Assembly: GCA_012842495.1 (NCBI GenBank)
Contig: DUSS01000023.1
Location: 1 to 33,827 of the forward strand
From: Candidatus Fermentithermobacillaceae bacterium
GTDB lineage: Bacteria > Bacillota > Sulfobacillia > Fermentithermobacillales > DUSS01
DNA: 33,827 nt
Reading direction: 5' to 3'
Notes under the pieces: generated by a model
Databases searched by the model: none
Seen by the model: the letters and a program-made list of their open reading frames with translations, nothing else
What the model was told of the DNA's origin: nothing
Made by a program: the position numbers and the translations under genes
Shown: positions 1 through 8,034 of the stretch, in pieces
Layout of the letters: the number at the start of each line of letters is the position of its first letter
Numbering within the stretch: position 1 is the stretch's first letter

Positions 1-470
1 GATCCGGCCGGGGGCAACCTGCGGTAGGCGCAAGGCCTGGCTGGGACCGGTACTTTATGGAAATAGCGGGGGTCGTGGCCAGACGTTCGACGTGCCTGAG
101 ACGCCAGGTTGGCGCCGTTCTCGTGTACGAGAAGCGCATCCTGGCGACGGGCTACAACGGTGCCCCCACGGGGCTCCCCCACTGCATCGAAGTAGGTTGC
201 CTGCGGGAAAAGCTGGGTGTTCCGCCTGGAGAGAGACACGAACTGTGCAGGGGACTTCATGCCGAGCAAAACGCTTTGATACAGGCGGCCAAATACGGCA
301 TCCCGGTGGCGGGCTCGACTTTATATACAACAGCCGAACCTTGCAGCGTTTGCTCGAAAATGTTGATCAATGCGGGAATCAGGAAAATCGTCTTCGGGGA
401 AGAGTACCCGGATGAGCTTGGAAGGCGAATGCTAAAGGAAGCGGGCGTGATCGTGGAGAAGTTCCACTAG
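1..470 (+). CDS. comEB: dCMP/deoxycytidylate deaminase (ComEB type), 5' partial
   Basis: Zinc-dependent deaminase converting dCMP to dUMP for thymidylate synthesis in the cytoplasm. The frame is open to the window edge and holds no ATG, GTG or TTG before 57. The 18 codons before ATG 57 read like the usual family N-terminus ([12 protein letters not shown]), so the true start lies upstream and the visible gene is 5'-truncated; ATG 57 is internal. Zinc-site motifs are [11 protein letters not shown] (His ligand and catalytic Glu) and PCSVC (two Cys ligands). A Cys/His-rich insert around HCIEVGCL fits the second zinc site of dCMP deaminases and argues against a cytidine or tRNA deaminase. In Bacillota this gene often precedes tagO, mnaA and the ATP synthase operon, as it does here. 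Confidence 0.93.
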   Translation, partial: SGRGQPAVGARPGWDRYFMEIAGVVARRSTCLRRQVGAVLVYEKRILATGYNGAPTGLPHCIEVGCLREKLGVPPGERHELCRGLHAEQNALIQAAKYGIPVAGSTLYTTAEPCSVCSKMLINAGIRKIVFGEEYPDELGRRMLKEAGVIVEKFH

Positions 471-479
471 CCGTATAAT
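451..479 (+). promoter_or_regulatory. possible sigma-A promoter before tagO
   Basis: A perfect TATAAT lies at 474-479, at the very end of and just after the dCMP deaminase gene. The hexamer 17 bp upstream (TCGTGG at 451-456) is a poor -35 and there is no TGn extension, so this is a weak call. Between it and the next gene (480-657) I see only a purine-rich stretch and no convincing gene. Confidence 0.25.
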
Positions 480-657
480 GCGATGCGTGTGGAATGCGAT
501 ATCAAGGAAAGGAAGATAGGCAGAAACTGAGGCACACGGACCATGGCTAAGGCGGTGGAACTTTTCGCGCCGTATTAGAGTCGAATACCCGGGGCGACGC
601 AGTACGAGGACCGAGTCTGGTTTGACCGGGGTGCCTGTACCTAAAGGTGAGTCAAGC

Positions 658-1725
658 ATGCAACAAGTATTACCGTTCGTCGCAGCTTTTGCTTTGTCCC
701 TGGCGCTGACGCCCGTGATGAGGTGGGTGGCCAGGCGTACGGGAGCCGTGGCTTACCCGAATTCCCGCTCCGTCCACCGGTATCCCATTCCGTACCTGGG
801 CGGAGTCGCGATATTCGCCGCATCCGTGGCCGCCGTCGTCGTATCCGGTTTCAGGGACGGACCTTCCTGGCGAGCTTTGCTTTTGGGCGGTCTTTTCATC
901 CTCGTTGTCGGCCTTATAGACGACCTTATCACCCTGAAGCCTTGGCAAAAACTTATAGGGCAAGTGATTTCCGGTGCCATTGTCGTAGCTGCGGGCATCA
1001 GGATAAGCTTCATTACTAACCCGGTTTCGGGTGAGATCCATCTTCTGCCCGACTGGATAGCTGTAGGTTTCACGGTCTTCTGGGTGGTCTCCTTCGAGAA
1101 CCTCATCAACCTCTCGGATGGGCTTGATGGTCTGGCCGCAGGGGTTGTGGGCATAGCTTCCACCGTCATGACGCTGTCCGCCGTGAGATCGGGAAACGCC
1201 GGAGTCGTGCCCCAGGCCCTGGCGATCGCCGGTGCGGTTGCCGGGTTTCTTCCGTATAACTTTCACCCTGCTCGCATTTTCATGGGAGACGCCGGCGCGA
1301 TGTATCTCGGACTTGCGCTGGCGTGCATATCCGCGGAAGGTCTCGTGAAATCCACCGCCGCCATGGCTTTGCTCGCTCCTATCCTGGCGCTGCTCGTGCC
1401 CATATCCGATGCAGCTTTCGCCATAGTCCGCAGGAGACTCGCCGGTCAGCCCGTGAGCCGGGCCGACCATGACCACATCCACCACAGACTGCTTGAGATG
1501 GGCCTCAGCCACAGGCAGGTGGTACTCCTCATATACGGCGTGTCGGTCCTGCTCGGCGGGTTGGGGCTGTTTTCCAGCCTGGTTCCGGTAGAGATGGGTG
1601 CGCCTGCAGCTATCATCGGAGTTTCGGCGCTTTACTTAATCTGCTGGCGGTTCGGCCTCTTCAGTCTGAAGGGGCTATATGATAAACAAAAGCTGGGGGA
1701 CAAGGGAAGGCCGTCCTCCCGGTAA
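658..1725 (+). CDS. tagO: Undecaprenyl-phosphate N-acetylglucosaminyl 1-phosphate transferase (TagO/WecA family)
   Basis: Integral membrane enzyme that transfers GlcNAc-1-phosphate (or a related sugar phosphate) from UDP to undecaprenyl phosphate, the first step of wall teichoic acid or other envelope glycan synthesis. The 355-residue protein has about ten hydrophobic segments. Signatures are Asp-Asp at 88-89 (GLIDDL), NLSDGLDGLAAG at 151-162, FMGDAG at 208-213 and HDHIHHRLL at 271-279; the last marks the WecA/TagO branch rather than MraY. ATG 658 is chosen because AAAGGTGAG (643-651) lies 6 bp ahead; a TTG at 622 would add 12 residues without a good ribosome binding site. The next gene supplies ManNAc from UDP-GlcNAc, so the two fit one glycan pathway. 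The exact sugar cannot be read from sequence. Confidence 0.92.
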   Translation: MQQVLPFVAAFALSLALTPVMRWVARRTGAVAYPNSRSVHRYPIPYLGGVAIFAASVAAVVVSGFRDGPSWRALLLGGLFILVVGLIDDLITLKPWQKLIGQVISGAIVVAAGIRISFITNPVSGEIHLLPDWIAVGFTVFWVVSFENLINLSDGLDGLAAGVVGIASTVMTLSAVRSGNAGVVPQALAIAGAVAGFLPYNFHPARIFMGDAGAMYLGLALACISAEGLVKSTAAMALLAPILALLVPISDAAFAIVRRRLAGQPVSRADHDHIHHRLLEMGLSHRQVVLLIYGVSVLLGGLGLFSSLVPVEMGAPAAIIGVSALYLICWRFGLFSLKGLYDKQKLGDKGRPSSR

Positions 1726-1824
1726 ACTTAATGGCGGGTGTGGGTCGGGCAGTGCCGGCCCACAGGCATACGCCTCCGAATTGCCGGGGCTTCCGGACCG
1801 TACTGGCGGGGAGTGTTGGTTGCA

Positions 1825-3036
1825 TTGGGCAAAATCAAAGTAATGTCGGTGTTCGGTACGAGACCTGAAGCTATCAAGATGGCCCCTGTCATCAAAGCGC
1901 TGGAAGCGACACCGGAAGTCGAGTCCCGCGTCGCGGTTACCGCCCAGCACCGGGAAATGCTCGACCAGGTGCTGGACTGTTTTTCGATTAAAGTCGACTA
2001 CGACCTCGACATTATGGATTACAACCAGAGCCTCGCCCAGGTAACCGTCAGGGTTCTGGAACGGTTGACGCCCGTCCTGGAAAAGGAGCGGCCCGACATG
2101 CTCCTGGTGCATGGTGATACGGCCACCACGGCTGCTTCGGCCCTGTCCGCGTACTACCTTAAAGTTCCATGCGGACACGTGGAGGCCGGACTGAGGACCT
2201 ACGATAAGTACGCCCCTTTTCCCGAGGAAGCAATGAGGAAAATCGCGGATGACATATCCGATCTTCACTTCGCTCCGACTGCCAGGGCCAAGGAAAACCT
2301 GCTCAAGGAAGGGTTCTCGCAGGAGACCATATTTGTTACGGGGAACACCGCTGTCGATGCGCTGCTTATGACCGTGAGAGATAACTATGCGTTCAAAAAC
2401 CCCCGCTTGCGTGCGATCCTGTCGCGCCCGGGGGCACCTTTTGACCGGGCCGGCAGTACCAAAGACATACTGGTGGAGGTTCACCGGCGGGAAAACTTCG
2501 GAACGGGGATGGAAGAAATAGGCCGCGCTCTCAGGTGGATTGCAGAAAACCGGGAGGACGTCCGTCTTCTTGTCTCCGTGCATCCCAACCCCAACGTCAG
2601 GGAGCCCATTATGCGCTGGCTGAAAGGCGCTCCGAGGACCGTGACGTTCGATCCCCTGGACTACCCGGATTACGTAAATCTCATGGCCAGGTGCTATCTA
2701 GTTATTTCGGACTCGGGCGGAGTTCAGGAAGAAGCGCCCTCTGTCGGCGTTCCGGTGGTTTTATGCCGGGAGAAAACCGAACGACCTGAAGCTGTCGATG
2801 CCGGCGTGGTGGTGCTGGTTGGTACCAGATTTTCTGCCATTACTTCTATCGTTTCGCATCTTTTAGCCGGCGGACCCGATTATGAGGTGATGAGACCCGG
2901 GAAAAACCCGTTTGGGGACGGTTTTGCGGCCAAGCGTATTGTCGATGCAATTCTGTATAGGTACAATCTAATTTGTGTGCGTCCTCACGAGTTCGGCGAA
3001 GAGGGGGATGGCGGTGTCCGTATCCAGGGAGTTTGA
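1825..3036 (+). CDS. wecB: UDP-N-acetylglucosamine 2-epimerase (non-hydrolysing)
   Basis: Interconverts UDP-GlcNAc and UDP-ManNAc in the cytoplasm (MnaA in Bacillus), feeding teichoic-acid linkage units or ManNAc-containing polysaccharide. Family motifs run the length of the protein: FGTRPEAIKMAP near the start, VHGDTATT, GHVEAGLRT, PFPEEAMRK, LHFAPT, VHRREN (catalytic-region His) and DSGGVQEEAPSVGVPV near the C-terminus. The start is uncertain. TTG 1825 gives the usual short lead-in (MGKIKVMSVFGTRPE) with GGGGAG 11 bp ahead; GTG 1813 and TTG 1816 are closer to that site. The gene overlaps the first ATPase gene by 29 bp, suggesting one transcript. Known synteny (upp-mnaA-atp in Bacillus) matches this position. 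Confidence 0.93.
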   Translation: MGKIKVMSVFGTRPEAIKMAPVIKALEATPEVESRVAVTAQHREMLDQVLDCFSIKVDYDLDIMDYNQSLAQVTVRVLERLTPVLEKERPDMLLVHGDTATTAASALSAYYLKVPCGHVEAGLRTYDKYAPFPEEAMRKIADDISDLHFAPTARAKENLLKEGFSQETIFVTGNTAVDALLMTVRDNYAFKNPRLRAILSRPGAPFDRAGSTKDILVEVHRRENFGTGMEEIGRALRWIAENREDVRLLVSVHPNPNVREPIMRWLKGAPRTVTFDPLDYPDYVNLMARCYLVISDSGGVQEEAPSVGVPVVLCREKTERPEAVDAGVVVLVGTRFSAITSIVSHLLAGGPDYEVMRPGKNPFGDGFAAKRIVDAILYRYNLICVRPHEFGEEGDGGVRIQGV

Positions 3037-3352
3037 GGCGATTCGCAAGGCGGAAGCTGAAGCGGAAAACCGGATAGCGGAATCCCGGAGAAAGGCCGGT
3101 GAAATCCTCGAGCAAGCCGAAGCAGAAGCTTCAGCCATTCTGGCAAAGGCGAAGGAGAAAGCTGAAAACGAAGCCCGCTCTATGCTGGCGGAGGCCGAAG
3201 CTCGGGCCAGGGAAATCGAAGAAAGCCTCGTTAAAGAAGCGGAAAAAGAAGCGGCCCTGCTTAGGGAAAAGACTCAGACGAAAATCCCCGATGCCGTTCG
3301 GGCGGTGGTCGAAAGGATCGTGAAAGGTCATGGCGGTCGCCCGGATGCGTAA
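3008..3352 (+). CDS. ntpH: V/A-type ATPase subunit H (peripheral-stalk coiled coil)
   Basis: Small peripheral-stalk protein that pairs with subunit E to form the stator of V/A-ATPases (AhaH/NtpH, eukaryotic G). The sequence of about 114 residues is almost wholly charged Ala/Glu/Lys/Arg heptads, a long helix with no membrane segment, and ends in a short Gly-Arg tail. ATG 3008 sits only 1 bp after GAGGGG (3001-3006); GTG 3014, two codons later, has ideal 7-bp spacing and may be the real start. The reading frame overlaps wecB upstream by 29 bp and ntpI downstream by 23 bp, consistent with translational coupling. The call rests on composition and operon position, because such coiled coils diverge quickly. 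Confidence 0.8.
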   Translation: MAVSVSREFEAIRKAEAEAENRIAESRRKAGEILEQAEAEASAILAKAKEKAENEARSMLAEAEARAREIEESLVKEAEKEAALLREKTQTKIPDAVRAVVERIVKGHGGRPDA

Positions 3353-5330
3353 GGTTTTCATATTTGCCAGTAAGGACCTCAACGAGACGATTTTCGAACG
3401 TCTGAGGGACATGGAGATCATGCAGGTTACGGACGTGAGCTTCCCCGAAGGTGGGCCCGCAGCGGAGGCCGGCACGGGGCAGCTGTACGCGGTCGAGTCC
3501 GAGAGTGCACTTGACCTTGACGAGCAGGAGATTTCCGCAGTCCTATCCAAACTTACGTACGTTAAGAACTACCTCACCAAGTACAAACCCATCAAGAAGG
3601 GTTTTATCGAAATGTTCGCCGGCTCGAGACCCGAAGTCTCCACGGCGCGCCTTCAAGAGATCATCCGGGATTTTGATGTGGACGAGTGGTTTGAGAAATG
3701 CCGCAGGGCGGATGAAAGGCAAAAGGAGATCACCCTTCAGGTGTCGCAGATTCGGTCCCGTCTGGAGATGCTTCTCCCGTGGAAAGAGCTGGACGTTCCC
3801 CTCGAATCCATTAGGCCCACCAGGTACTGTGACGTTGCCCTGGTGACCCTGCCCGTTGCGGCCTGGGAGGACTCGCTCAAAGCGTTCGACGACGCTCAAG
3901 GCTTTCTGGTTGAGGTTTCCCGGGATGCTTCAACTTTGCGGGCCGTAGCAGTGCTCCCCCGCGACGAAGAACGCCCGGAGCCTGGGGATCTCGTGAGCTC
4001 TCTCGGGGGTGAAAGGGTCATCCTGGAAGGCGCGGGATTCGTCCGGGACATTATTGCGTCCCTGGAGAGCGAGACCGCATCCTTAAACGAGGAGTCCAAG
4101 AAGCTCGAAGAGCAAAGCTACGATTGGGCGAACCGCCTCCTGGATGTGATGGCCCTCTACGACTACTACCTTGACAAGCTGAATCTCGTTCGGGAACAGG
4201 CCAAAGTTACGAAGACCAAAGAGACAGCGGTAATCCAGGGTTGGGTCCGGCAACGGGATATTAGTAGGTTGAAAGAAGGCTTTTCGGATATCGAGGAAAT
4301 CGAAATCGTCGACGTCGCGCCCGAGCCGGGCGAAAACGTGCCGGTATACCTCGAAAATCCCCCGCTGATACGGCCTTTTGAAGTCATTACCAACATATAC
4401 GGGTACCCTGGGTACGATGAGATCGACCCCACGCCTATTCTCGCTCCTTTCTTTTGGGTTTTCTTCGGCATATGTCTCGGGGACGCGGTTTACGGCGTGG
4501 TTCTCTCCTTGGTGTCCTGGTACTTCCTGAAGCGCTACAAGCTGAGCGACGGAGGACAGAAACTAATGCGGCTCCTCCTGTACTCGGGAATATCCACGAC
4601 CATCGCAGGAGCTCTCATGGGAAGCTGGCTCGGCGATTTGCCGACGGTGTTTTTCCCGGGGAGCGCTTTCGAGCGCTTCGTGTTGAGCATAAAAGTGGTC
4701 GATCCCATCGGTCAACCCCTCGTCCTCATGGTTGTATCGTTCCTCATGGGCATCTTCCAAATATGGATCGGTATCATCGTGAAGATGTACTCGCTGATAA
4801 AGAGCGGCCAAGCTTTTGAGGGAATCATGTCTCAGGGATCGTGGGTCTTGTTCCTTCCCGGCTTGCTTGTCTGGGCTGCGTCCCGTGCAGGTCTCGTTCA
4901 CGGGGTTTGGCCTCAGTACTGGGCGCTGGCTGGGGCGGTTATGGTTATGGTAAACGCTGCCAGAGGGCAAAAGAACTGGTTATTGAAACCTTTTTCGGGA
5001 ATATACGGACTTTATGGTGTTGTCGGTTACTTCTCGGACACGATGTCCTATGCCCGGTTACTGGCTCTCGGCCTATCCAGCGGAGTAGTAGCTGTCGTCG
5101 TGAACAAACTGGCCGAACTCGTGGTCAACATGATCCCTGTTCTCGGCTGGGGGATCGTTCCCGTCGTGTTACTGGCGGGACACGTGTTCAACCTGGTGAT
5201 AAACGCTCTCGGAAGTTTCATCCACTCGGGGCGTCTCCAGTTTGTCGAGTTCTTTACCAAGTTCTTTGAGGGAGGGGGGAAACCTTTCAAGCCTCTAACA
5301 AGGCACAGCCAATTTGTTTCGATTGAATGA
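3330..5330 (+). CDS. ntpI: V/A-type ATPase subunit I (a-subunit, ion-channel stator)
   Basis: Membrane stator subunit that forms the ion half-channels against the K ring. The 666-residue protein has the usual two parts: a soluble, partly coiled-coil N-terminal half (about 1-350), and a membrane half from about 370 with seven or eight helices, beginning at APFFWVFFGICLGDAVYG. The essential channel arginine is visible in SYARLLALGL (Arg576), the counterpart of Arg573 in the Enterococcus hirae enzyme. ATG 3330 overlaps ntpH; ATG 3345 (MRKVFIF) is an alternative start. The protein contacts H/E through its N-terminal domain and K through the membrane domain. Length and domain order are normal for the family. 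Confidence 0.96.
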   Translation: MAVARMRKVFIFASKDLNETIFERLRDMEIMQVTDVSFPEGGPAAEAGTGQLYAVESESALDLDEQEISAVLSKLTYVKNYLTKYKPIKKGFIEMFAGSRPEVSTARLQEIIRDFDVDEWFEKCRRADERQKEITLQVSQIRSRLEMLLPWKELDVPLESIRPTRYCDVALVTLPVAAWEDSLKAFDDAQGFLVEVSRDASTLRAVAVLPRDEERPEPGDLVSSLGGERVILEGAGFVRDIIASLESETASLNEESKKLEEQSYDWANRLLDVMALYDYYLDKLNLVREQAKVTKTKETAVIQGWVRQRDISRLKEGFSDIEEIEIVDVAPEPGENVPVYLENPPLIRPFEVITNIYGYPGYDEIDPTPILAPFFWVFFGICLGDAVYGVVLSLVSWYFLKRYKLSDGGQKLMRLLLYSGISTTIAGALMGSWLGDLPTVFFPGSAFERFVLSIKVVDPIGQPLVLMVVSFLMGIFQIWIGIIVKMYSLIKSGQAFEGIMSQGSWVLFLPGLLVWAASRAGLVHGVWPQYWALAGAVMVMVNAARGQKNWLLKPFSGIYGLYGVVGYFSDTMSYARLLALGLSSGVVAVVVNKLAELVVNMIPVLGWGIVPVVLLAGHVFNLVINALGSFIHSGRLQFVEFFTKFFEGGGKPFKPLTRHSQFVSIE

Positions 5331-5392
5331 ATCTTGCATAGAGCTCCGGCCGGCTCAACTCCGCCGGACCTACTCCAAGGAGGGAACTCACG

Positions 5393-5956
5393 GTGTTTGG
5401 AGGACTTACCAGCTCCATAGTCGCACTGGGATTCGGACTCGTTGGTCTCGTGGTTCTACTTGTCGTTTTCGCTTTCGGGGGGATGCTCAGCGGTAACGCC
5501 ATAGCTCTTGCCGGTGCAGGATTTGCCGTCTTCCTTGCGGGCATCGGTTCCACGGTCGGTGTGGGGGTGGCTGGCGAGAAGGCCGCGGGGATTACGGCGG
5601 AAGATCCTGAGAAATTCGGTAGGCTGCTCCTGCTGCAGGCGCTCCCGGGCACCCAGGGTATATACGGCTTCCTTGTGGGCTTCCTTGCTATGTTCAGGAT
5701 GGGTGCCTTTGCAGGCGGAATGAATCTCACACCGGATCAGGGATGGCAAATCTTTTTTGCTTGCCTGCCCGTGGCGGTGGCCGGATTGGTCTCCGGTCTC
5801 TATCAGGCGAGAGTGTCCGTAGCCGGAATGGATATCGTGGCCAAGCACCCGGAGGAGTCCGGTAAAGCGCTGATCCTCCCGGCGATGGTTGAGACCTACG
5901 CCGTCCTGGGTCTTCTTGCGTCGGTCTTGCTTTTGATGTTCGCCGTAAGGGTGTGA
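5393..5956 (+). CDS. ntpK: V/A-type ATPase subunit K (rotor ring), predicted Na+-binding
   Basis: Rotor-ring subunit made of two fused c-type hairpins. The E. hirae NtpK Na+ ligands Leu61, Thr64, Gln65, Gln110 and Glu139 all have counterparts: LPGTQG (Leu84, Thr87, Gln88), GLYQAR (Gln138) and MVETYA (Glu167). This predicts a Na+-translocating rather than purely H+ enzyme. Membrane helices fall near 36-60, 78-102, 118-140 and 162-185. An additional hydrophobic N-terminal segment (about 8-30) makes the protein 187 residues against 156 in E. hirae; it could be a fifth helix or a cleaved signal. GTG 5393 is supported by AAGGAGGG at 5377-5384, 8 bp ahead; no earlier start gives a better site. Confidence 0.95.
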   Translation: MFGGLTSSIVALGFGLVGLVVLLVVFAFGGMLSGNAIALAGAGFAVFLAGIGSTVGVGVAGEKAAGITAEDPEKFGRLLLLQALPGTQGIYGFLVGFLAMFRMGAFAGGMNLTPDQGWQIFFACLPVAVAGLVSGLYQARVSVAGMDIVAKHPEESGKALILPAMVETYAVLGLLASVLLLMFAVRV

Positions 5957-5972
5957 GGAGGCCTGAAGCGGA

Positions 5973-6587
5973 ATGGGCCTTTCCGACATAATCAGGAAAA
6001 TCGAAGAAAAGGCGAGGCACGAAGCCGACGGTATTCTCTCCTCGGCCCGGCGACAAGCGGAAGAGAAGATCGCCGCGGCCCGGTCTGAGGGCGAAGCTCT
6101 CATCAAACAAAAGCGCGAGGATACGCTGAACAAGATCGCTTCAATCGAAAAGACCGCGCGCGGACGCGGGGAGATGAAAGCGCGTCAGGTCGTCCAACGG
6201 ACCAAGGCCCAGATCATCGACGAGGTCCTGGATAGATGTCTTCGGGAACTGCAGGAGATGCCAGCTGCGGACTACCGGCAGTTTATTCTGGAACTCGTCG
6301 CTTCCCAGGCCCGCGGTGACGAGGAGCTCGTCCTGGAGGAGGCCGATAAAGAGCGGCTCGGAGCGGATTTCCCTCAGGTTGTTTCCGAGAAAGTTCGAGA
6401 ACGAACCGGAAAAACCGATCTTAAGGTGGTCTTTGAGCAGGCGCCTTTGGGCGGGGGATTTATTTTGAGGTCTCGCGGGATCGAACTGGATTCGACGTTC
6501 CCGGCGATTATGAACAGCATGAGGGATTCGCTCGAACTTTTCCTAGCCCGCTTTCTCTTCGGAGTGAATGAGGATGGACGAGTATAA
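5973..6587 (+). CDS. ntpE: V/A-type ATPase subunit E (peripheral stalk)
   Basis: Stator subunit linking the catalytic A3B3 head to subunit I, paired with H. The 204-residue protein has an N-terminal half (about 1-100) that is a charged Ala-rich coiled coil, and a globular C-terminal half that binds the head. The C-terminal region shows the family pattern of a Gly-rich turn (APLGGGFILRS) followed by a short hydrophobic helix. ATG 5973 follows GAGGAGG at 5955-5961 with a slightly long gap, and starts 16 bp after ntpK. The 3' end overlaps ntpC by 20 bp. No membrane segment is present, so it is cytoplasmic. Confidence 0.92.
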   Translation: MGLSDIIRKIEEKARHEADGILSSARRQAEEKIAAARSEGEALIKQKREDTLNKIASIEKTARGRGEMKARQVVQRTKAQIIDEVLDRCLRELQEMPAADYRQFILELVASQARGDEELVLEEADKERLGADFPQVVSEKVRERTGKTDLKVVFEQAPLGGGFILRSRGIELDSTFPAIMNSMRDSLELFLARFLFGVNEDGRV

Positions 6588-7677
6588 CTGGGCTTCATCG
6601 GTGGGTCATGTGAGGATTTTGGAGCTGGGTCTTTTGACGGGTGCGGACTTTTCGAAACTGGCCGAGACCGAGGACCTCCGCGCTGCCGTTTCGGCTCTGA
6701 GGGACACGGATTACGGGAAACAGCTTGAAGCTCTGGGGAACCTGGAGGAATTCGGTCCGGCGCTGGAGCGGGCGCTGGGGGACGAGTATGAGTATGTGCT
6801 CTCTTTTTCTCCCGAGCCAGGGCCTATTTTATGTTTTCTCTCGAAATACGACTTTCACAATCTAAAAGTGCTGGCGAAAGAGTTGCTTCTCGGTATGCCG
6901 ATGGAGCCGAGAGCGGTCTCCCCCCTTTCGATAATCCCCTTCGATGACCTCAGGGGGGCCTGCGCCGTAATAGGTGAGGATGGAATTCCGAGCCTGCTTC
7001 CGCAGCTCCTGGAGAGAGCCAGGTCGAGGTATGGGGCGCGTAATGGTCACGGAGAACAGGTCGCCTCCTTCGTTTCAAAAGATCTGGTGCCCGCCCTGGT
7101 CAATACCTTTGAGGAAGCACGTCGGCAAGGGCTGGAAGAAGGGGGTCCCTTCGGAGTTGACTCCTCGATAGACAGGGGCTGGATGTCCTGGGTAAGCGGT
7201 TATTACCGAAAGCGTGGCTATGAGCTCCTTGCAAACTTCGCCGCCGCGGAAGCGGATCTAACCAATCTGAGGATCGTCATGAGGTCTCTATTCCACGGGC
7301 TCGATCCAGCTGTAGTGACGAAAATCCTTCTTCCTGGGGGGACCATCTCCCCGCGGGATATAGGAGACGCTTATGCTGCCGGCCCCGAAGCTCTTGAGAG
7401 GGTTTATCTGTGTGTCCGGTGGGTGGAGCTATTCAGGAGAGGTCTTGAAAGAGTCCAGAGACGGGAATCTCTCACTGAATGGGAAAAGGAATGCGAGGAT
7501 ACCCTGGTCGAAATCTACCGGATGGCGCGCACCAGGGCGCTCGGCCCGGAGCCGGTTCTCGGGTTCTTATATGGGAAAGAAAACGAGGTGAAAAACCTGC
7601 GGATCGTCCTATCGGGGAAGCAGTCCCTGGCGCCTAAAGAGCGGATTCTCGCTAGGATCCGGAGAAGTTACGCTTAA
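6568..7677 (+). CDS. ntpC: V/A-type ATPase subunit C (d-subunit, rotor socket)
   Basis: Funnel-shaped subunit that couples the central stalk (D/F) to the membrane K ring. The 369-residue protein matches the vATP-synt_AC39 family in length and mostly helical character, with recognisable patterns such as a Leu-rich segment around residues 85-110 (FLSKYDFHNLKVLAKELLLG) and a C-terminal ENEVKNLRIVLSGK. The repeated KxLR/NLR-type motifs in each pseudo-threefold repeat are typical. Two starts are possible: ATG 6568, overlapping ntpE by 20 bp, or ATG 6574 with GGAG 9 bp ahead. It lies in the standard order between E and F. Confidence 0.93.
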   Translation: MRMDEYNWASSVGHVRILELGLLTGADFSKLAETEDLRAAVSALRDTDYGKQLEALGNLEEFGPALERALGDEYEYVLSFSPEPGPILCFLSKYDFHNLKVLAKELLLGMPMEPRAVSPLSIIPFDDLRGACAVIGEDGIPSLLPQLLERARSRYGARNGHGEQVASFVSKDLVPALVNTFEEARRQGLEEGGPFGVDSSIDRGWMSWVSGYYRKRGYELLANFAAAEADLTNLRIVMRSLFHGLDPAVVTKILLPGGTISPRDIGDAYAAGPEALERVYLCVRWVELFRRGLERVQRRESLTEWEKECEDTLVEIYRMARTRALGPEPVLGFLYGKENEVKNLRIVLSGKQSLAPKERILARIRRSYA

Positions 7678-7701
7678 ATCGATGAGCGGAAGAAAGGACG
7701 C

Positions 7702-8034
7702 GTGAAGTACATGCCTCAAGTGGCGATTCTCGGGCCGAGAGACGCCGTTTTGGGCCTCAAAGCTTCAGGTGTACGGGCTTTTGTTGCGGATAACCCTGCG
7801 GAAGCCCGGGAAGCTCTTTCTCGCATCCTCGAGGGTGGCTACGCAGTCCTTTTTGTCACCGAAAGCGCCTACCGTATGGTTCAAGAAGAGATCCGCCCCA
7901 TCCAGGAAAGGAACCTGCCTATCGTATCGATTCTCACCGACGTGAGGAATCCTCAGGATATCGGCAGGTCCCTTCTGAAACGATATGTGGAGCGGGCGGT
8001 AGGGACCGAACTAGCTTTTAAGGGAGAGGAATGA
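7702..8034 (+). CDS. ntpF: V/A-type ATPase subunit F (central stalk)
   Basis: Small central-stalk subunit that sits on D and modulates ATPase activity. The family start pattern ([18 protein letters not shown]) and an alpha/beta, CheY-like fold of about 105 residues are clear, with a conserved hydrophobic strand [11 protein letters not shown] in the middle. The start is either GTG 7702 (AAAGGA 3 bp ahead) or ATG 7711 (about 12 bp); neither spacing is ideal. Its TGA overlaps the ATG of ntpA (ATGA at 8031-8034), indicating translational coupling to the catalytic subunit. Confidence 0.93.
   Translation: MKYMPQVAILGPRDAVLGLKASGVRAFVADNPAEAREALSRILEGGYAVLFVTESAYRMVQEEIRPIQERNLPIVSILTDVRNPQDIGRSLLKRYVERAVGTELAFKGEE

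Noticed and set aside
543-578. Tiny frame MAKAVELFAPY in the gap before tagO
   Set aside because: Eleven codons with a poorly spaced GAGG; no codon run or hairpin suggests a leader peptide.
670-1512. Long minus-strand open frame of 280 codons
   Set aside because: Shadow of tagO; His/Arg/Gly-rich without domains, and the plus-strand gene has full family motifs.
1675-2583. Minus-strand open frame of 302 codons
   Set aside because: Antisense shadow of wecB, without recognisable motifs or a ribosome binding site.
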